In this document: piece after piece, positions 54,297 through 64,000 of the stretch | Numbering within the stretch: position 1 is the stretch's first letter | Layout: each line of letters opens with the position of its first letter | DNA from: Proales similis | Taxonomy: Eukaryota; Rotifera; Eurotatoria; Ploima; Proalidae | NCBI GenBank assembly: GCA_019059635.1 | Contig: JAGVRJ010000002.1 | Location: forward strand, 3,436,001 to 3,500,000 | Direction: 5' to 3' | Length of the DNA stretch: 64,000 nucleotides | Notes under the pieces: model-generated | Database searches by the model: none | What the model was told of the DNA's origin: nothing | Seen by the model: only the letters and a program-made list of their open reading frames with translations | Translations under genes and position numbers: made by a program

Positions 54297-55429
54297 ATGA
54301 ACCAAATAGATAAGACTCAAAATGAAATACAGCAAATTAATCAACCTGATAATTTCATGCCTTTTTATAAACAGCTGAGGAACATTAAGGACATTGATGA
54401 GTTTTTGAGATTGAAGAATTCCATGGCAACAAAATTAACAGTGAGGGATTGCATATAATTTTAAATTACTTATACAAAAATTTTTAATCCCAAGGCATTC
54501 AATATTGAACCATTCATATCTAATGAGTTAAACCAGGAACTCAAGAAAAATGGCGTTTCTTCTCTCGAAAAATGGGCATGCTATAATCTTATTTCAAAGA
54601 TATCCGGCCTTTTTGTGATAAGAAATGCCTTACCCCCTGAAACTCAAATTAAATGGATAAAACGATGCATAAAGGATTTGCCCCATGAAAATAATCGCAC
54701 CAATCTCGGTCTATTAACCAACGACTGTAAACTTTGGTACCGAGCTGTGGAGTATAAAAATATTTCCTTTTAAATTTACTTGAATTAGAGATTAATAATA
54801 AGTTTCCAAATTCGAATCAAGAAATAAAGATTATAAGGAATTCAATAAACTACGTTGGACGACATTAGGATATCAATACGATTGGACCAAAAAGGTTTCT
54901 TGATCGAAAATTTTCATAAAAAAATTAATTAATACATAGCAATTAGGTTTACAATGCTGACGATTATAACGAATTTCCAGCCGATCTTAAAAACTTGATC
55001 CAATCAATAGCAAGCGCTTTGGGTTTTCGAGAGTTCAACCCAGATGCTGGAATAGTTAACTACTACCATATGAATTCTACTCTCAGTGCTCATCAAGATT
55101 ATTCTGAAGCGAATCAGAGTGCTCCACTTTTTTCGATTAGTTTGGGATGCGCTGCCGTATTCCTCATTGGTGGTCTTTCAAAAGAAATTGTGCCGCTTCC
55201 AATATTACTTCAATCAGGGGACATCGTTGTAATGAGCGGAGAGTCGCGCTTGGCATTTCATGCAGTTCCACGCATATTGCCTGATCCAAATTTGGAAAAT
55301 TTATTCGAAAAATATGCTGCATCAGAAGGGAACCTCAAAGTTTTGTCAAATTCTAACGATTGGAATGAGTTAAAATCTTATATTAAATCAAATCGAATCA
55401 ATATAAACGTTCGACAACATATGGTGTGA
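54297..55429 (+). CDS. ALKBH1: ALKBH1, 2-oxoglutarate/Fe(II) nucleic-acid dioxygenase
   Basis: Exons 54297-54440, 54495-54751, 54822-54894 and 54947-55429 join to 318 aa (human 389). The double-stranded beta-helix core has the iron ligands H207-x-D209 (in STLSAHQDYSE) and H263 (RLAFHAVPRILPDP), with R267 positioned for 2-oxoglutarate contact. Other matches are FNKLRWTTLGYQYDW, GIVNYYHMNSTL and QSGDIVVMSGESR. ALKBH1 acts on tRNA (m1A, and the wobble m5C to f5C path), and DNA substrates have also been reported. The frame is open for 15 codons upstream of the ATG, so a longer N-terminus through an unseen exon is possible. It lies directly downstream of PIGP in the same orientation. Confidence 0.94.
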
Positions 55430-55700
55430 TTTTAATCTTTTTAGTTTATTTAAAACATAATTTGAATAAAGTCCTAAGCTACCTTACCTAAACTTAAGCA
55501 TTTCTGTTTGCCAAGTAAATTGAACTTTATTTTAAGCTTTTTGAGTTACAGTATAATGTAGTCAACTATTAAAAGCGTTATGCTATCTAAATTTGGTGTA
55601 GCTTATCTCAGGTACAGTCAACCATCTTTTAAATTCCCGACTACACTATATTTAAGTTATTCTTCTTTATTTCGAATTGTTTTCATTATCAAATGGAAAA

Positions 55701-57510
55701 ATGAATTTAAGATTCAAAATATTATTAGTTCTCTTAATTCTAAGGGTCTCAGATGCCTCAGGTATATTATTGAAAACATAAATCGACTTAAATTAATGAA
55801 TGAATTTCTTTAGAGAGTTTTCGAACAGAATTTGTTCCTATGCGAGATGGAGTTAAGCTGGCGATTGATTTTGTCAATACTCAACAGCCTCTTCCTGTCA
55901 TCTTGGAAGTGACACCTTATGGAAGGGGACCGAATGGAGTCAATTTTCGATACGAATGGGAGTTCTGGCTTGAAAAAGGATACATATTGGCGATCGCAGA
56001 CTGTCGAGGAACCGGAGACTCTGAAGGAGATTTTGATTTCTTGGTTAAAGAAGGTGAAGATGGTTACGACTTGGTTGAATGGATTGCTCAGCAACCTTGG
56101 TCGAACGGAAAAATCGGTATGAGAGGATCTTCATACACAGGAACAAATCAATGGTTTGTTGCCAAGGAGCAGCCACCTCACCTTAAATGCATCACGCCCT
56201 GTGCAACTGCGGGAAGACCTATGGAAGATCTCCCATACAGGGATGGAGCTTTTGGAGTGGGATGGGCATTAGGATGGATTGGACGCAGTTTAAACACTTA
56301 TTCTCCAAATCTTCCTTGGAATACCACTGACTCTGATGAGTGGTTGAAACATAAACCATTACTCACTTTGGATCAATTTGCAACAGGGAAAATTCTTCCA
56401 ATATATAGAAAATTTCTTAAGCACCCCACTCTAGATGAATATTGGAAAAAAACACAATTTTTGGATTCTGACTATGCAAAAGTCAAAGTACCCTCTTTGG
56501 CATTTACTGGTTGGTTCGATGGTACCCTTTATGGAACTGTTATGCGATACTCCGGGGCGAAAAAAGCATCGGATAAAAATCACTTCTTGATTGTAGGACC
56601 ATACACCCATCAGAATGCTGCTGATGGTGGCATTAATTTTTTGACCGGCGAACCTGACAAAAAAGTTGGAGACTTGGAAGTTCCTTCGAATGCCATTCTT
56701 CCGGGGCAAAATATTACTCTTGAGTTCTTTGATTGGTGTCTTAAGGGTTTTCCGGAACCCAAATGGAAGTCCGCCCAATTTTTCATTACAGGAATCAATA
56801 AATGGCTAAGATTAGATCACTATCCGACCCGGTTAACTCAGGACCTGTTACTATTTTTGGACAGCAGTCGGCCAGCTAATAGCCTTGATGGAGGAGGTAT
56901 ATTAAGGTGGAAACCAGTAAATGAAGAAAAGCTGGACTCCTTTGTGTATGATCCCGAAAATCCTGTTAGCAGTAACATAGTTAAAGATATTATCCTTCCC
57001 GTTGATATTAACTCATACCTTAATCGATCTGACATACTGGTTTATACCACGGAATCTCTCAAAAAATCAGTTACTATCTTGGGAGAGGTTTTGGTTGAAC
57101 TTGTGATTTCCAGCAACGTAGTCGATACTGATTTTGTTGTCGAAATAATGGACGTTGACGAAGAAGGCCGATCTATAAAGCTTGGATCGAAAACAGCAGC
57201 GCAGCTTCGAACAAGGTATAGGAATGGTTTTGAAAAGGAAGCTTTTATGAAACCAAATGCTCTCTACAGAATAAAAATCAATATGCATGAAATCGGACAT
57301 TCATTTCTACCAAATCATCGAATCCGCCTGGCTATTACTAGTAGTTTTTACCCTTGGATTAATCCAAATCCAAACACCGGCAATCCGATTGCCACTGATG
57401 CTTCAACACCGATCAAAGCTACCCAGAGAATTCATTATTTGAAGTACCAACCTTCCTTAATTCGGTTGAAGCAGCTTGACGAAGAATTCTTGAATAAGCT
57501 ACAGGAATGA
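55701..57510 (+). CDS. Secreted CocE/X-Pro dipeptidyl-peptidase-type serine hydrolase
   Basis: Two exons (55701-55761, 55814-57510) encode 585 aa. The 61-nt first exon codes for a typical signal peptide (MNLRFKILLVLLILRVSDAS). The second carries the alpha/beta-hydrolase core of the CocE/NonD, S15-related family: VPMRDGVKLA, ADCRGTGDSEG, nucleophile Ser127 in GSSYTG, Asp256 in GWFDG and His286 in GPYTHQ. A C-terminal jelly-roll domain follows (residues about 390-585, with the typical INMHEIGHSFLPNHRIRLAITSS). Such enzymes cleave ester, amide or X-Pro peptide bonds; the substrate cannot be told from sequence. The family is mainly bacterial. The intron and eukaryotic signal peptide show it is a resident gene, not contamination. 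Its 3' end is 92 bp from the convergent ILF2 stop. Confidence 0.9.
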
Positions 57511-57602
57511 TTCGAAAATTGACTTTTGATAATGTTGGTTATTTCATTTTAGATAACAATTTATTAGTTCATCAAAGAAACTGTCTTATTAAGTATTTAG
57601 AA

Positions 57603-59353
57603 TTAATTTTCATTTGTTACGTTCTGACTTCGGCAAGTGTCCTCTTCTTTAGCAGGTTCATAAGCAGGTAAGGATGGCATGACCATAACCTCACCAAGTA
57701 CATTAGGTTTGGCTAGCATTTCTATTAACAGAGTTACCAAAATTTAAGAGTCGATTATTTCGTTTTGTGTTACCTGGCTCAAACTCTATTTCGATTATTG
57801 CTTGGTATCCGCCGTGGGATAAGATTCTCAAAAGCGTTTGGCTTGTAAGGCAAATTTGATCTTGCTTATCCAGGGAAAGGGCTGTATGGGCTCTATTAAG
57901 AGAGCTCTCACATGGATCTATTATTCCAGCAGATCCTGGCAAAAAGAAACCAGCAGAAAGAAGACGTAAAAATCTTCTAAAGGAAATGGATAATGAAAAA
58001 GGCTCCCGTTTCGGGTTATTAGTTACTACATAGTGAACCTATATCAGAATAATTTAGTGTTTGGGTAGAAACCAATAAATGACTTGTCAACTAACCAGGA
58101 GATCTGTTAGCCATGGGTTAAGTGGTTTTAAACCCACAAATCTATTTTTCATGTCTTTGACTAATCTTATAAGAGCCTTAATCCTTAAAATTCATTAAAA
58201 CTATTTCTCATTAACTTTGTGAAAACTGGACTTACGTTGAATGGGAAGCGTTTTCTTCAAACCATCTGGCGTGTTTTATAGAGTTGATGCTTTGTTGACA
58301 CTGTTTTGCTTCGACTAAGATTGTTTTAATAAAAGAAAATCATTTAAAATCTAATATTTTAATTACGATGCAACCCGGTTTCAAGCTTCCTTATGTTGTG
58401 AGATAACGTCGTAACAAGTACTTGAACTGCAAGATCTGCTGCTGTTAAATCTCCATATAAACTGTGGTTTATTTCAAAGCCTTTTTCGTTGAGCATAAGC
58501 TGTAGATCTGAAAATTTTTTCAGTCAAAATAATTGATAATTGATGAACTGGTGTGTAGATTTAACTGGAATTTAAAGAAAATTCGGAATCCTTCTTAAGA
58601 CGTTCATAAATCAGATTTCCAAGTCGACCGACAGCTTCGCCTTTTATTTTTTGACTTCTTAATGCCGGCCAGTTGATGAGAATAGCTAATTTTTTACGTG
58701 TAGGCAAAGTCTTCAAGACTACGACTAGATCGGCTATCAATTTAGAGCTTGATATCAAAGTTCCTTTTTTGTATGATCCAACATTTTTGAACTCGTCTAT
58801 TTGCTACAAGAGATTGATAAATAGCTGCCGATAAGCATTTATTGTACTTACACATGCATCAAATTCTCCAGGGGAGATAATCAAAGTATCTAGAATTGTC
58901 TGAATCCTTGAGAGTAAATTTGAAAGATTTGATACATCAGTTGCTACGGGGGCGATTTCTTGGACCCGTTTGATAAGAGCCTGGAAGTGAATCAAACCTT
59001 AAACAGACTGATTCAAATATAAATTCGAGCTTAAATAACCTCATTCAGCTTTTTTTCTTCAGAATTGTCTGCTGTTCGTACTCTTAAAAAGGCGTTTTCA
59101 GTTTGAACCTGGTCGAATACTACATGAGGTATAAATGGTCTATAGACCGATTGAATAAAATATTTATAATAAAGACTTTCAAAGGATGTTACTTGTTCGT
59201 AGGTTTAATAAAGCCTCGATTGGAACGAGAGTTTGATTGATCTTTGTTTGGTCCATAAGACCCAGATAAATTAGAAGAAATGGAGTATGGATGATACGCT
59301 GAACGAGGGGCTTTATAGCCCAATTTCGAAGAAAATCTCCCGCGCTGCATCAT
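57603..59353 (-). CDS. ILF2: ILF2 / NF45, DZF-domain dsRNA-binding partner
   Basis: On the reverse strand, ten exons (59193-59353, 59040-59139, 58852-58980, 58698-58803, 58566-58640, 58367-58507, 58236-58314, 58096-58183, 57774-58038, 57603-57712) join to 417 aa (human 390). Matches to human ILF2 include an Arg/Gly/Ser-rich start, [73 protein letters not shown] and [10 protein letters not shown]. This is the DZF nucleotidyltransferase-like fold. NF45 has no catalytic activity and dimerises with NF90/ILF3 to bind dsRNA. The intron 58641-58697 is 57 nt with no in-frame stop. The donor at 58565 (GTTAAA) is weak. A reverse AATAAA lies at 57560-57565. Confidence 0.95.
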
Positions 59354-59516
59354 TATCGCACCGTTGATATATATTTAAAATACTTATTGCCCAATACATC
59401 ATTTTAGCTTGTAGACACTGTTTTAGGATTCGTGATTCATAATGAGGTGTTGAAGCATTCAATTAAATTAAGATTTAGGGACGAATCATTTGATAACACG
59501 CTTTGAGTTAATGGGG
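59354..59516. promoter_or_regulatory. Divergent ILF2/TRAPPC1 promoter interval
   Basis: 163 bp lies between the divergent start codons of two housekeeping genes. No clear TATA box. Confidence 0.55.
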
Positions 59517-60057
59517 ATGTCTCTTTTCAACTTATATATCTTCAACCGTTCTGGTGATTGTATTTACTACAAAGAATGGAAACGAATAAAGAGCTCAGGC
59601 CTTTCGAAAGAACAAGAGTTTAAGCAGATGTTTGGTTTCTTGATAGAGATGAAGTCTTTCGTTTCAAAAATGACCCCATCTGATGAGTATAAATCAGTTT
59701 CTGTGGTGTTTATCTTCAAAATTGTTTAATTTGCTGTTTTTAAACAACAGGCATGAAGAATTTCTGGGATTCAGAACAAATAAATACAAGATGAGCTATT
59801 TCGAGACAAGTTCAGGTATTAAGTTTGTTCTTAATTCAGATATTGAAATCCAGGAAAATCTTAATGAGTTCCTTCGCCAAATTTATGAAAAGGTAACATA
59901 TATTTTAGCTAAAATATACAATCTTAACTAAAACAGCCGTTAGGTCTATATGCCTTGCATTGTAAAAAAAGCCAATACCAAGATATCAACGCCTATCTCT
60001 AGTCAACAGTTTGACCAAAAGCTTGAAGAACTTTGTAAAACCACTAACCTAACTTGA
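59517..60057 (+). CDS. TRAPPC1: TRAPPC1 (Bet5), TRAPP complex longin subunit
   Basis: Exons 59517-59686, 59751-59892 and 59944-60057 join to 141 aa (human 145). The longin-fold start MSLFNLYIFNRSGDCIYYKEW matches human TRAPPC1, followed by KEQEFKQMFGFLIEMKSFVSKMTP, FRTNKYKMSYFETSSGIKFVLN and the C-terminal helix. It is a core subunit of the TRAPP tethering complex, the exchange factor for Ypt1/Rab1 and Rab11 in ER-Golgi traffic. The start at 59517 fits the family best; an in-frame ATG two codons earlier (59511) is an alternative. Poly(A) signal at 60155-60160. Confidence 0.94.
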
Positions 60058-60922
60058 TCCACTGACCAAAAAAAAGAGATCAAAATCGGCTGTCATTCAA
60101 TACTTGATTATAATCACTAAAATAATATAATTCCTATTTGGTATTTAGTATTTAAATAAAAATACAGTCAGAGATCAATTCCAATGATTAAAAGATATAA
60201 AAAAGGCTTAAGGGGAAATTACAGATAGCAGTTTTGATTTCTGGATTTGTTTTTCCAAATTCTGATAAGGACCCAGTTCAGATTTAAAAACGGGAGTTAG
60301 ATTTAATCTCAACTTTTCATTTCTTAAAAAAAGTTTTTACAATTCTTGGCTGCTTAACTTTGGAGGTCTTCTAACTGAATGAATAAGGACAGCAAGGCAG
60401 CGAATTGTCTCAAACATAAGAGAAGCTTTTGCATGAGATTCATTAATTAATCTGAACCCTATTAATCGATAAATTCCCTTTTCAGAGCCCACTCGAGGAA
60501 TTGATTCGCGGTGGCAATGGCATAAAATATTCATAAATTATGATGCGACGATATTGGTTTTCTGTCGCTTCTTCCCGGTTTTTATTATTTTATACAGTCT
60601 TTTCATCGAAACTAGTAGTTGAGAATTTTACCAAAAAACGCCTGGATTATATTCTTTCTTTTCAGTGTAATTTTTGGTTTTCTTCTCGGAAATGATTTCT
60701 TAGTATTTATGAAATTTTATTAAGAATGTTCCTTTTATCAGATAGATATGGTGTTTGAGATCAATCCACCATTTAATATCTTCTCGATTTTACTATAGAT
60801 TTAAGTGTTCGTCTATAAGCGAGCCTTTTCGTCGTCCTATTTGTCTCGTCGTGACCGTGTTGTGCTACCGTTCCCAATAGCTTCCTGTGTGTTGTAAGCG
60901 CAAGCACCGAAAAATTACAAAA
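60058..60922. other. Intergenic region between TRAPPC1 and CELF
   Basis: It holds the TRAPPC1 poly(A) signal, the doubtful small reverse-strand frame described separately, and the presumed CELF promoter and leader. Confidence 0.45.
60264..60534 (-). CDS. Possible small two-exon gene, unrecognised
   Basis: An ATG at 60534 on the reverse strand opens a 65-codon frame (start MNILCHCHRE). If a 43-nt intron is removed after VRRPP, the frame continues to a protein of about 95 residues ending VISP. I do not recognise it. The intron would be shorter than any other in the window and there is no family support, so this may be chance. Confidence 0.25.
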
Positions 60923-63012
60923 ATGTATCAAGTGGCTGAAGCCGAGCTTTTAAATGCTTATCCTATTTCAACTGCACCCGCCGCATCTAATAAAGGTAAG
61001 TAAATTTCATTTAAAATAGTATAAGCCATAGAATTGTGATTTATAAGATCTTCAAGTATTAATATGAAAAATTATTCGAATTTATTCGTTCTTTTAACCT
61101 ATCAGATTTCTATTACACATCTTTAAAAATCCAGTCTCAGTATTGATTTAGATAGCCTTATTTTATCGTATTATTTATAGGTTAAGTAAAAACTTAAATA
61201 ATAGCCGATGTGGAGTTAATATCTTGAATCTTGCCTTTCATAATCATTATTTTTTATCTTAAATAAGAGTTTTTTGAGGCCCTGCTCTCTAAAAGACCGA
61301 CTAAACAAATGAAAAAGCCTTTAAATGGTAAATGTCCAGATCGATGTCCAATTATGCACGCTAAACATTTGATTTACCAAATTATAATCACGATTTTCGT
61401 TGACCAATAGTAATAATTAATCTTAATAACAAAAGGACATGCGACTCGACTAAATTATTTCATTTGTTTGTCCATCTCTCTTGAATGATTCGTTCGAAAT
61501 GATTATGCTATTATTGATTTTTGAAAAACGTCTCTGTCCCTGCTTTGCTTATTATAAATTCAACTTATAATTCTATGTACATGAGATGACCATTCAAAGC
61601 CAATTATGAACTAAAAAAATCTGTAAAAAAAGAGTCCGAAATAAAATATTACTGTTCATTTGATAACCAAACTCGAAACAAACGTGAGGGTTATTCAATT
61701 TTCAACTTAAACATTCTATGGCTAGAATAATTATTTTCTTTCTTTCTTTCTTTCTTTCAAATGAGCTTTCCAAAGAAGACAGAAAACTTTTTGTGGGTAT
61801 GCTAAACAAGCAGATGAACGAAGACGATGTTAGGCGGCTGTTTGAACCGTATGGTAACATTGAAGAATGCACTATACTACGTGGACCGAATGGGGAGAGC
61901 AAAGGTCTTAGCTTTTTGTAACTTTTTATCACCTATACTTTGAGCTAAGAAAAGAAAATTAACCAATATCTTATTTATTTAGGATGTGCTTTTGTAAAAT
62001 TCAATAATCAAAGCGAAGCACAAACAGCGATAAATCAGCTACATGGAAGTCAAACTTTTCCTGTAATTTATAACTTGTTTTTAACTTCTCATAAATAAAA
62101 CTTTAATATATATATATATATATATATATAAGGGCGCATCTAGCAGTATAGTTGTCAAGTTCGCTGACACTGAAAAAGAGAGACAATTAAGACGAATGCA
62201 ACAATTAGCAGGCCCTCTTGGCCTCCTGAATCCTCTTTTACTCCAGCAAGTTGCTGCTTATGGCTACAATTCAGCACCATTGTTTCAACATCAGGCTTTG
62301 ATGAATGCTGGAGCTACGCCTGGTACTTTCATTGGTGGAATAACAGTTTCTAATGGCCAACTAACTCAAGTAGGTGGTCTTTCTAACGGAGCAGTAACCC
62401 CGAACTCTGGAGGTAAACTAGCTTATTGGACTCAATTTGATGAAAATGCTACAGTTTTTGAATTTGTTAGTCAACGGAAACCAGTTACCCACTTCGGCAC
62501 AGACAATCCTTTCACCTCAATCTCTCGGAAGTTTTCACGGAGCGGCTACTCCGACAAATGCTGAATTATTCCAAAATAGTTTGCCTCAGTTTCCTCTAGT
62601 CTCCTCTGGAGGAATAGAAGCTCAAATTTCCGCAGCAACTGCATACATACCTCAGTATGCTGCTGGCCTTGCTGCATACCCTGCTTACCCAATTACTACT
62701 CAGACGATAATATCAAGCGGTCCTACCGCCCAAAAAGAAGGCCCTGAGGGATGTAACTTGTTCATCTATCATTTGCCGAGTGATTTTGGAGATGCAGAAC
62801 TAGCCCAGATGTTTATCCCTTTTGGAAACGTAATCAGCGCAAAAGTGTATGTTGATAGAGCAACAAATCAAAGCAAATGCTTTGGTTTTGTCAGCTACGA
62901 CAACCCTTCTTCGGCGCAAACTGCAATTCAAGCTATGAATGGCTTCCAAATTGGAATGAAAAGACTAAAGGTACAACTAAAAAGACCAAAAGATTCCAAC
63001 AAGCCCTACTAG
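60923..63012 (+). CDS. CELF: CELF3-6-type (Bruno-like) RNA-binding protein lacking RRM1
   Basis: Exons 60923-60995, 61776-61904, 61983-62062, 62133-62412 and 62471-63012 join to 367 aa. After a 24-residue leader the protein enters RRM2 directly ([51 protein letters not shown]). A Gly/Ala/Gln-rich linker leads to RRM3 at the C-terminus ([54 protein letters not shown]), almost identical to vertebrate CELF. The [10 protein letters not shown] start of RRM2 groups it with CELF3-6 rather than CELF1/2. CELF proteins regulate alternative splicing and translation by binding GU-rich RNA. Family members normally have three RRMs; RRM1 is not in the 780-nt first intron. Poly(A) signal at 63123-63128. Confidence 0.93.
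61737..61758. repeat. (CTTT)n microsatellite in CELF intron 1
   Basis: About five CTTT units lie just upstream of the acceptor of CELF exon 2 and supply its pyrimidine tract. Confidence 0.85.
62105..62131. repeat. (TA)n microsatellite at a CELF splice acceptor
   Basis: About 13 TA units run directly into the AG of CELF exon 4, so the polypyrimidine position is replaced by alternating TA. Confidence 0.85.
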
Positions 63013-63360
63013 TAAAAACAAAAATTTTGAAAATGATCAAAACTAGTCATTTGATGAGATGCAATCAAAACACAAAATCTTATCAAAGATGATTTCTGAT
63101 TTTTCATTCTAGTCATTTAACCAATAAATTAACTATCCGAAATGGTATTAATATTGCTGTTCAAAACCAATAAATTTCAATTAAATCTGATCAAGCTATA
63201 GAGGCTGGCAATAATATAGTCTCGATTAAAATAAAGTTTAAAGCAGTTAGTGGTGGTATCGCAAAAGGTTGAGTGTTATGTTAGGGGTTTTTTTGGAGGC
63301 AGTTGTGGTTTTGGTTGTTTGGCAGTTGCTTAACTTGTTTTTTCGAAACTTCCAAAAATT
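63013..63360. other. CELF 3' region
   Basis: It holds the CELF poly(A) signal and AT-rich sequence. No gene is seen. Confidence 0.45.
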
Positions 63361-63660
63361 AGCAATGAATATTGGGGATTTGCAATCAAAACAGCTAACT
63401 ACTTGAGAAATAGAATACCATCCGGCGTGCTCGATGGTATTTCTCCATTTGAGAAAGCGTTCAACTTAAGACCGAACGTATTCCTAATAGTCTTCTTTAT
63501 CATCCTTGACAGTTTTTAGCCCGCTGGCATCAAAAAGCACTGAAATGTTAGGCTAAACCCGTTCAGGGTTAAAAAATTCTTTTGTAAGAAACTTGATTTT
63601 CGGAGTGACATCGGATGCAGAATTTCGGATGCTGATAAATAAATTCAAAGTTAATTCTGC
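63361..63660 (+). mobile_element. Degraded Ty1/copia-like integrase fragment
   Basis: The forward frame from 63361 reads EYWGFAIKTANYLRNRIPSG, then DGISPFEKAFNLRPNV. This resembles the C-terminal part of copia-type integrases (pattern W..A..TA.YL.NR.P...L.G.TP.E...G.KP.V). Stop codons and frame breaks follow at once, so this is a dead remnant. No long terminal repeats, reverse transcriptase or target-site duplication are visible. Confidence 0.6.
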
Positions 63661-63744
63661 CTATAAATTTGTATTATAAATAAAGCTTTCCAATTTGTAT
63701 AAAGATCATATGTTATTTTATTTTAACTCAGTTTATTATTTAGA

Positions 63745-64000
63745 ATGTCCAAATTAATCCTGATGGCTAACATTGATAAAGAAAAGATTTTGGAGTACGC
63801 TCTTCAGGTTTCCGAAGAAGATTCCTCCCTTTCTGAAGTATTAAATTGTACCTAATCAAAGAAAATATATTATACATTCTTTTCTATCTTTTATTTTTGC
63901 CTTTCTTATCAGAATATCCAATGGAAAGATTAGTTTATTGTATCTTGCGCGTGTGTGGTCGAATCGTTGCGAAAAAGAAGGCCATGACAAGAAAGTTTCT
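63745..64000 (+). CDS. Possible 5' end of a further gene, partial
   Basis: An ATG at 63745 starts a 36-codon frame (MSKLILMANIDKEK). A possible intron with a pyrimidine-rich acceptor ends at 63912, and the sequence after it stays open in two frames to the window edge. The phase of the join could not be settled and the product is not recognised. Confidence 0.25.

Noticed and set aside
58561-58758. Reading the ILF2 frame straight through 58641-58697 as exon
   Set aside because: The straight reading inserts 19 residues absent from the family. Splicing there gives an exact family match on both sides.

Overview
This is an AT-rich nuclear segment of a bilaterian animal with a very compact genome. 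About 22 protein-coding genes fit in 64 kb, and all but two of the complete ones are split by introns. Most introns are only about 50-67 nt long, and many intergenic gaps are a few hundred bases or less. Animal-specific genes (LYST, a secreted frizzled-related protein, DBX homeobox, BRPF, TMEM26, CRK, ELAV and CELF) exclude plants, fungi and protists. A spiralian-type invertebrate is my best guess, but this is inference; nothing in the window names the species.

Layout. 1-1596 (-): N-terminal DENN part of an SBF/MTMR5-13 pseudophosphatase, running off the left edge. 4040-8801 (+): B12-dependent methionine synthase in 18 exons. 10148-10834 (+): single-exon claudin/PMP22-like tetraspan protein. 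11429-21755 (+): LYST, 17 exons, 3134 aa. 22206-23297 (+): CRK adaptor. 23810-26130 (+): GLUT sugar transporter. 26874-28447 (+): secreted frizzled-related protein. 28653-29728 (-) and 30232-32672 (-): the two halves of a BRPF protein as apparently separate genes. 32759-33924 (+): cyclin K, head to head with BRPF. 36017-38058 (+): ELAV/Hu. 38953-40434 (+): GTPBP10/Obg GTPase. 41695-44406 (+): AMPK gamma. 45556-47528 (+): TMEM26. 48497-50339 (-): DBX homeodomain factor.

51356-52361 (+): RBM48. 52491-53538 (-): mitochondrial ribosomal protein L24. 53777-54223 (+): PIG-P. 54297-55429 (+): ALKBH1. 55701-57510 (+): secreted CocE/X-Pro-type serine hydrolase of bacterial character. 57603-59353 (-): ILF2/NF45. 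59517-60057 (+): TRAPPC1. 60923-63012 (+): CELF with only RRM2 and RRM3. A degraded Ty1/copia-like fragment lies near 63361-63660.

Exon models were built by hand. Each listed multi-exon model keeps an open frame with matching intron phases, which is strong internal evidence for the joins. The genes are functionally unrelated housekeeping and developmental genes, so this is not a functional cluster. The most unusual signals are the 3' splice sites (AAG as common as TAG, CAG rare), the split BRPF, the intron-bearing secreted bacterial-type hydrolase, and the CELF gene without RRM1.
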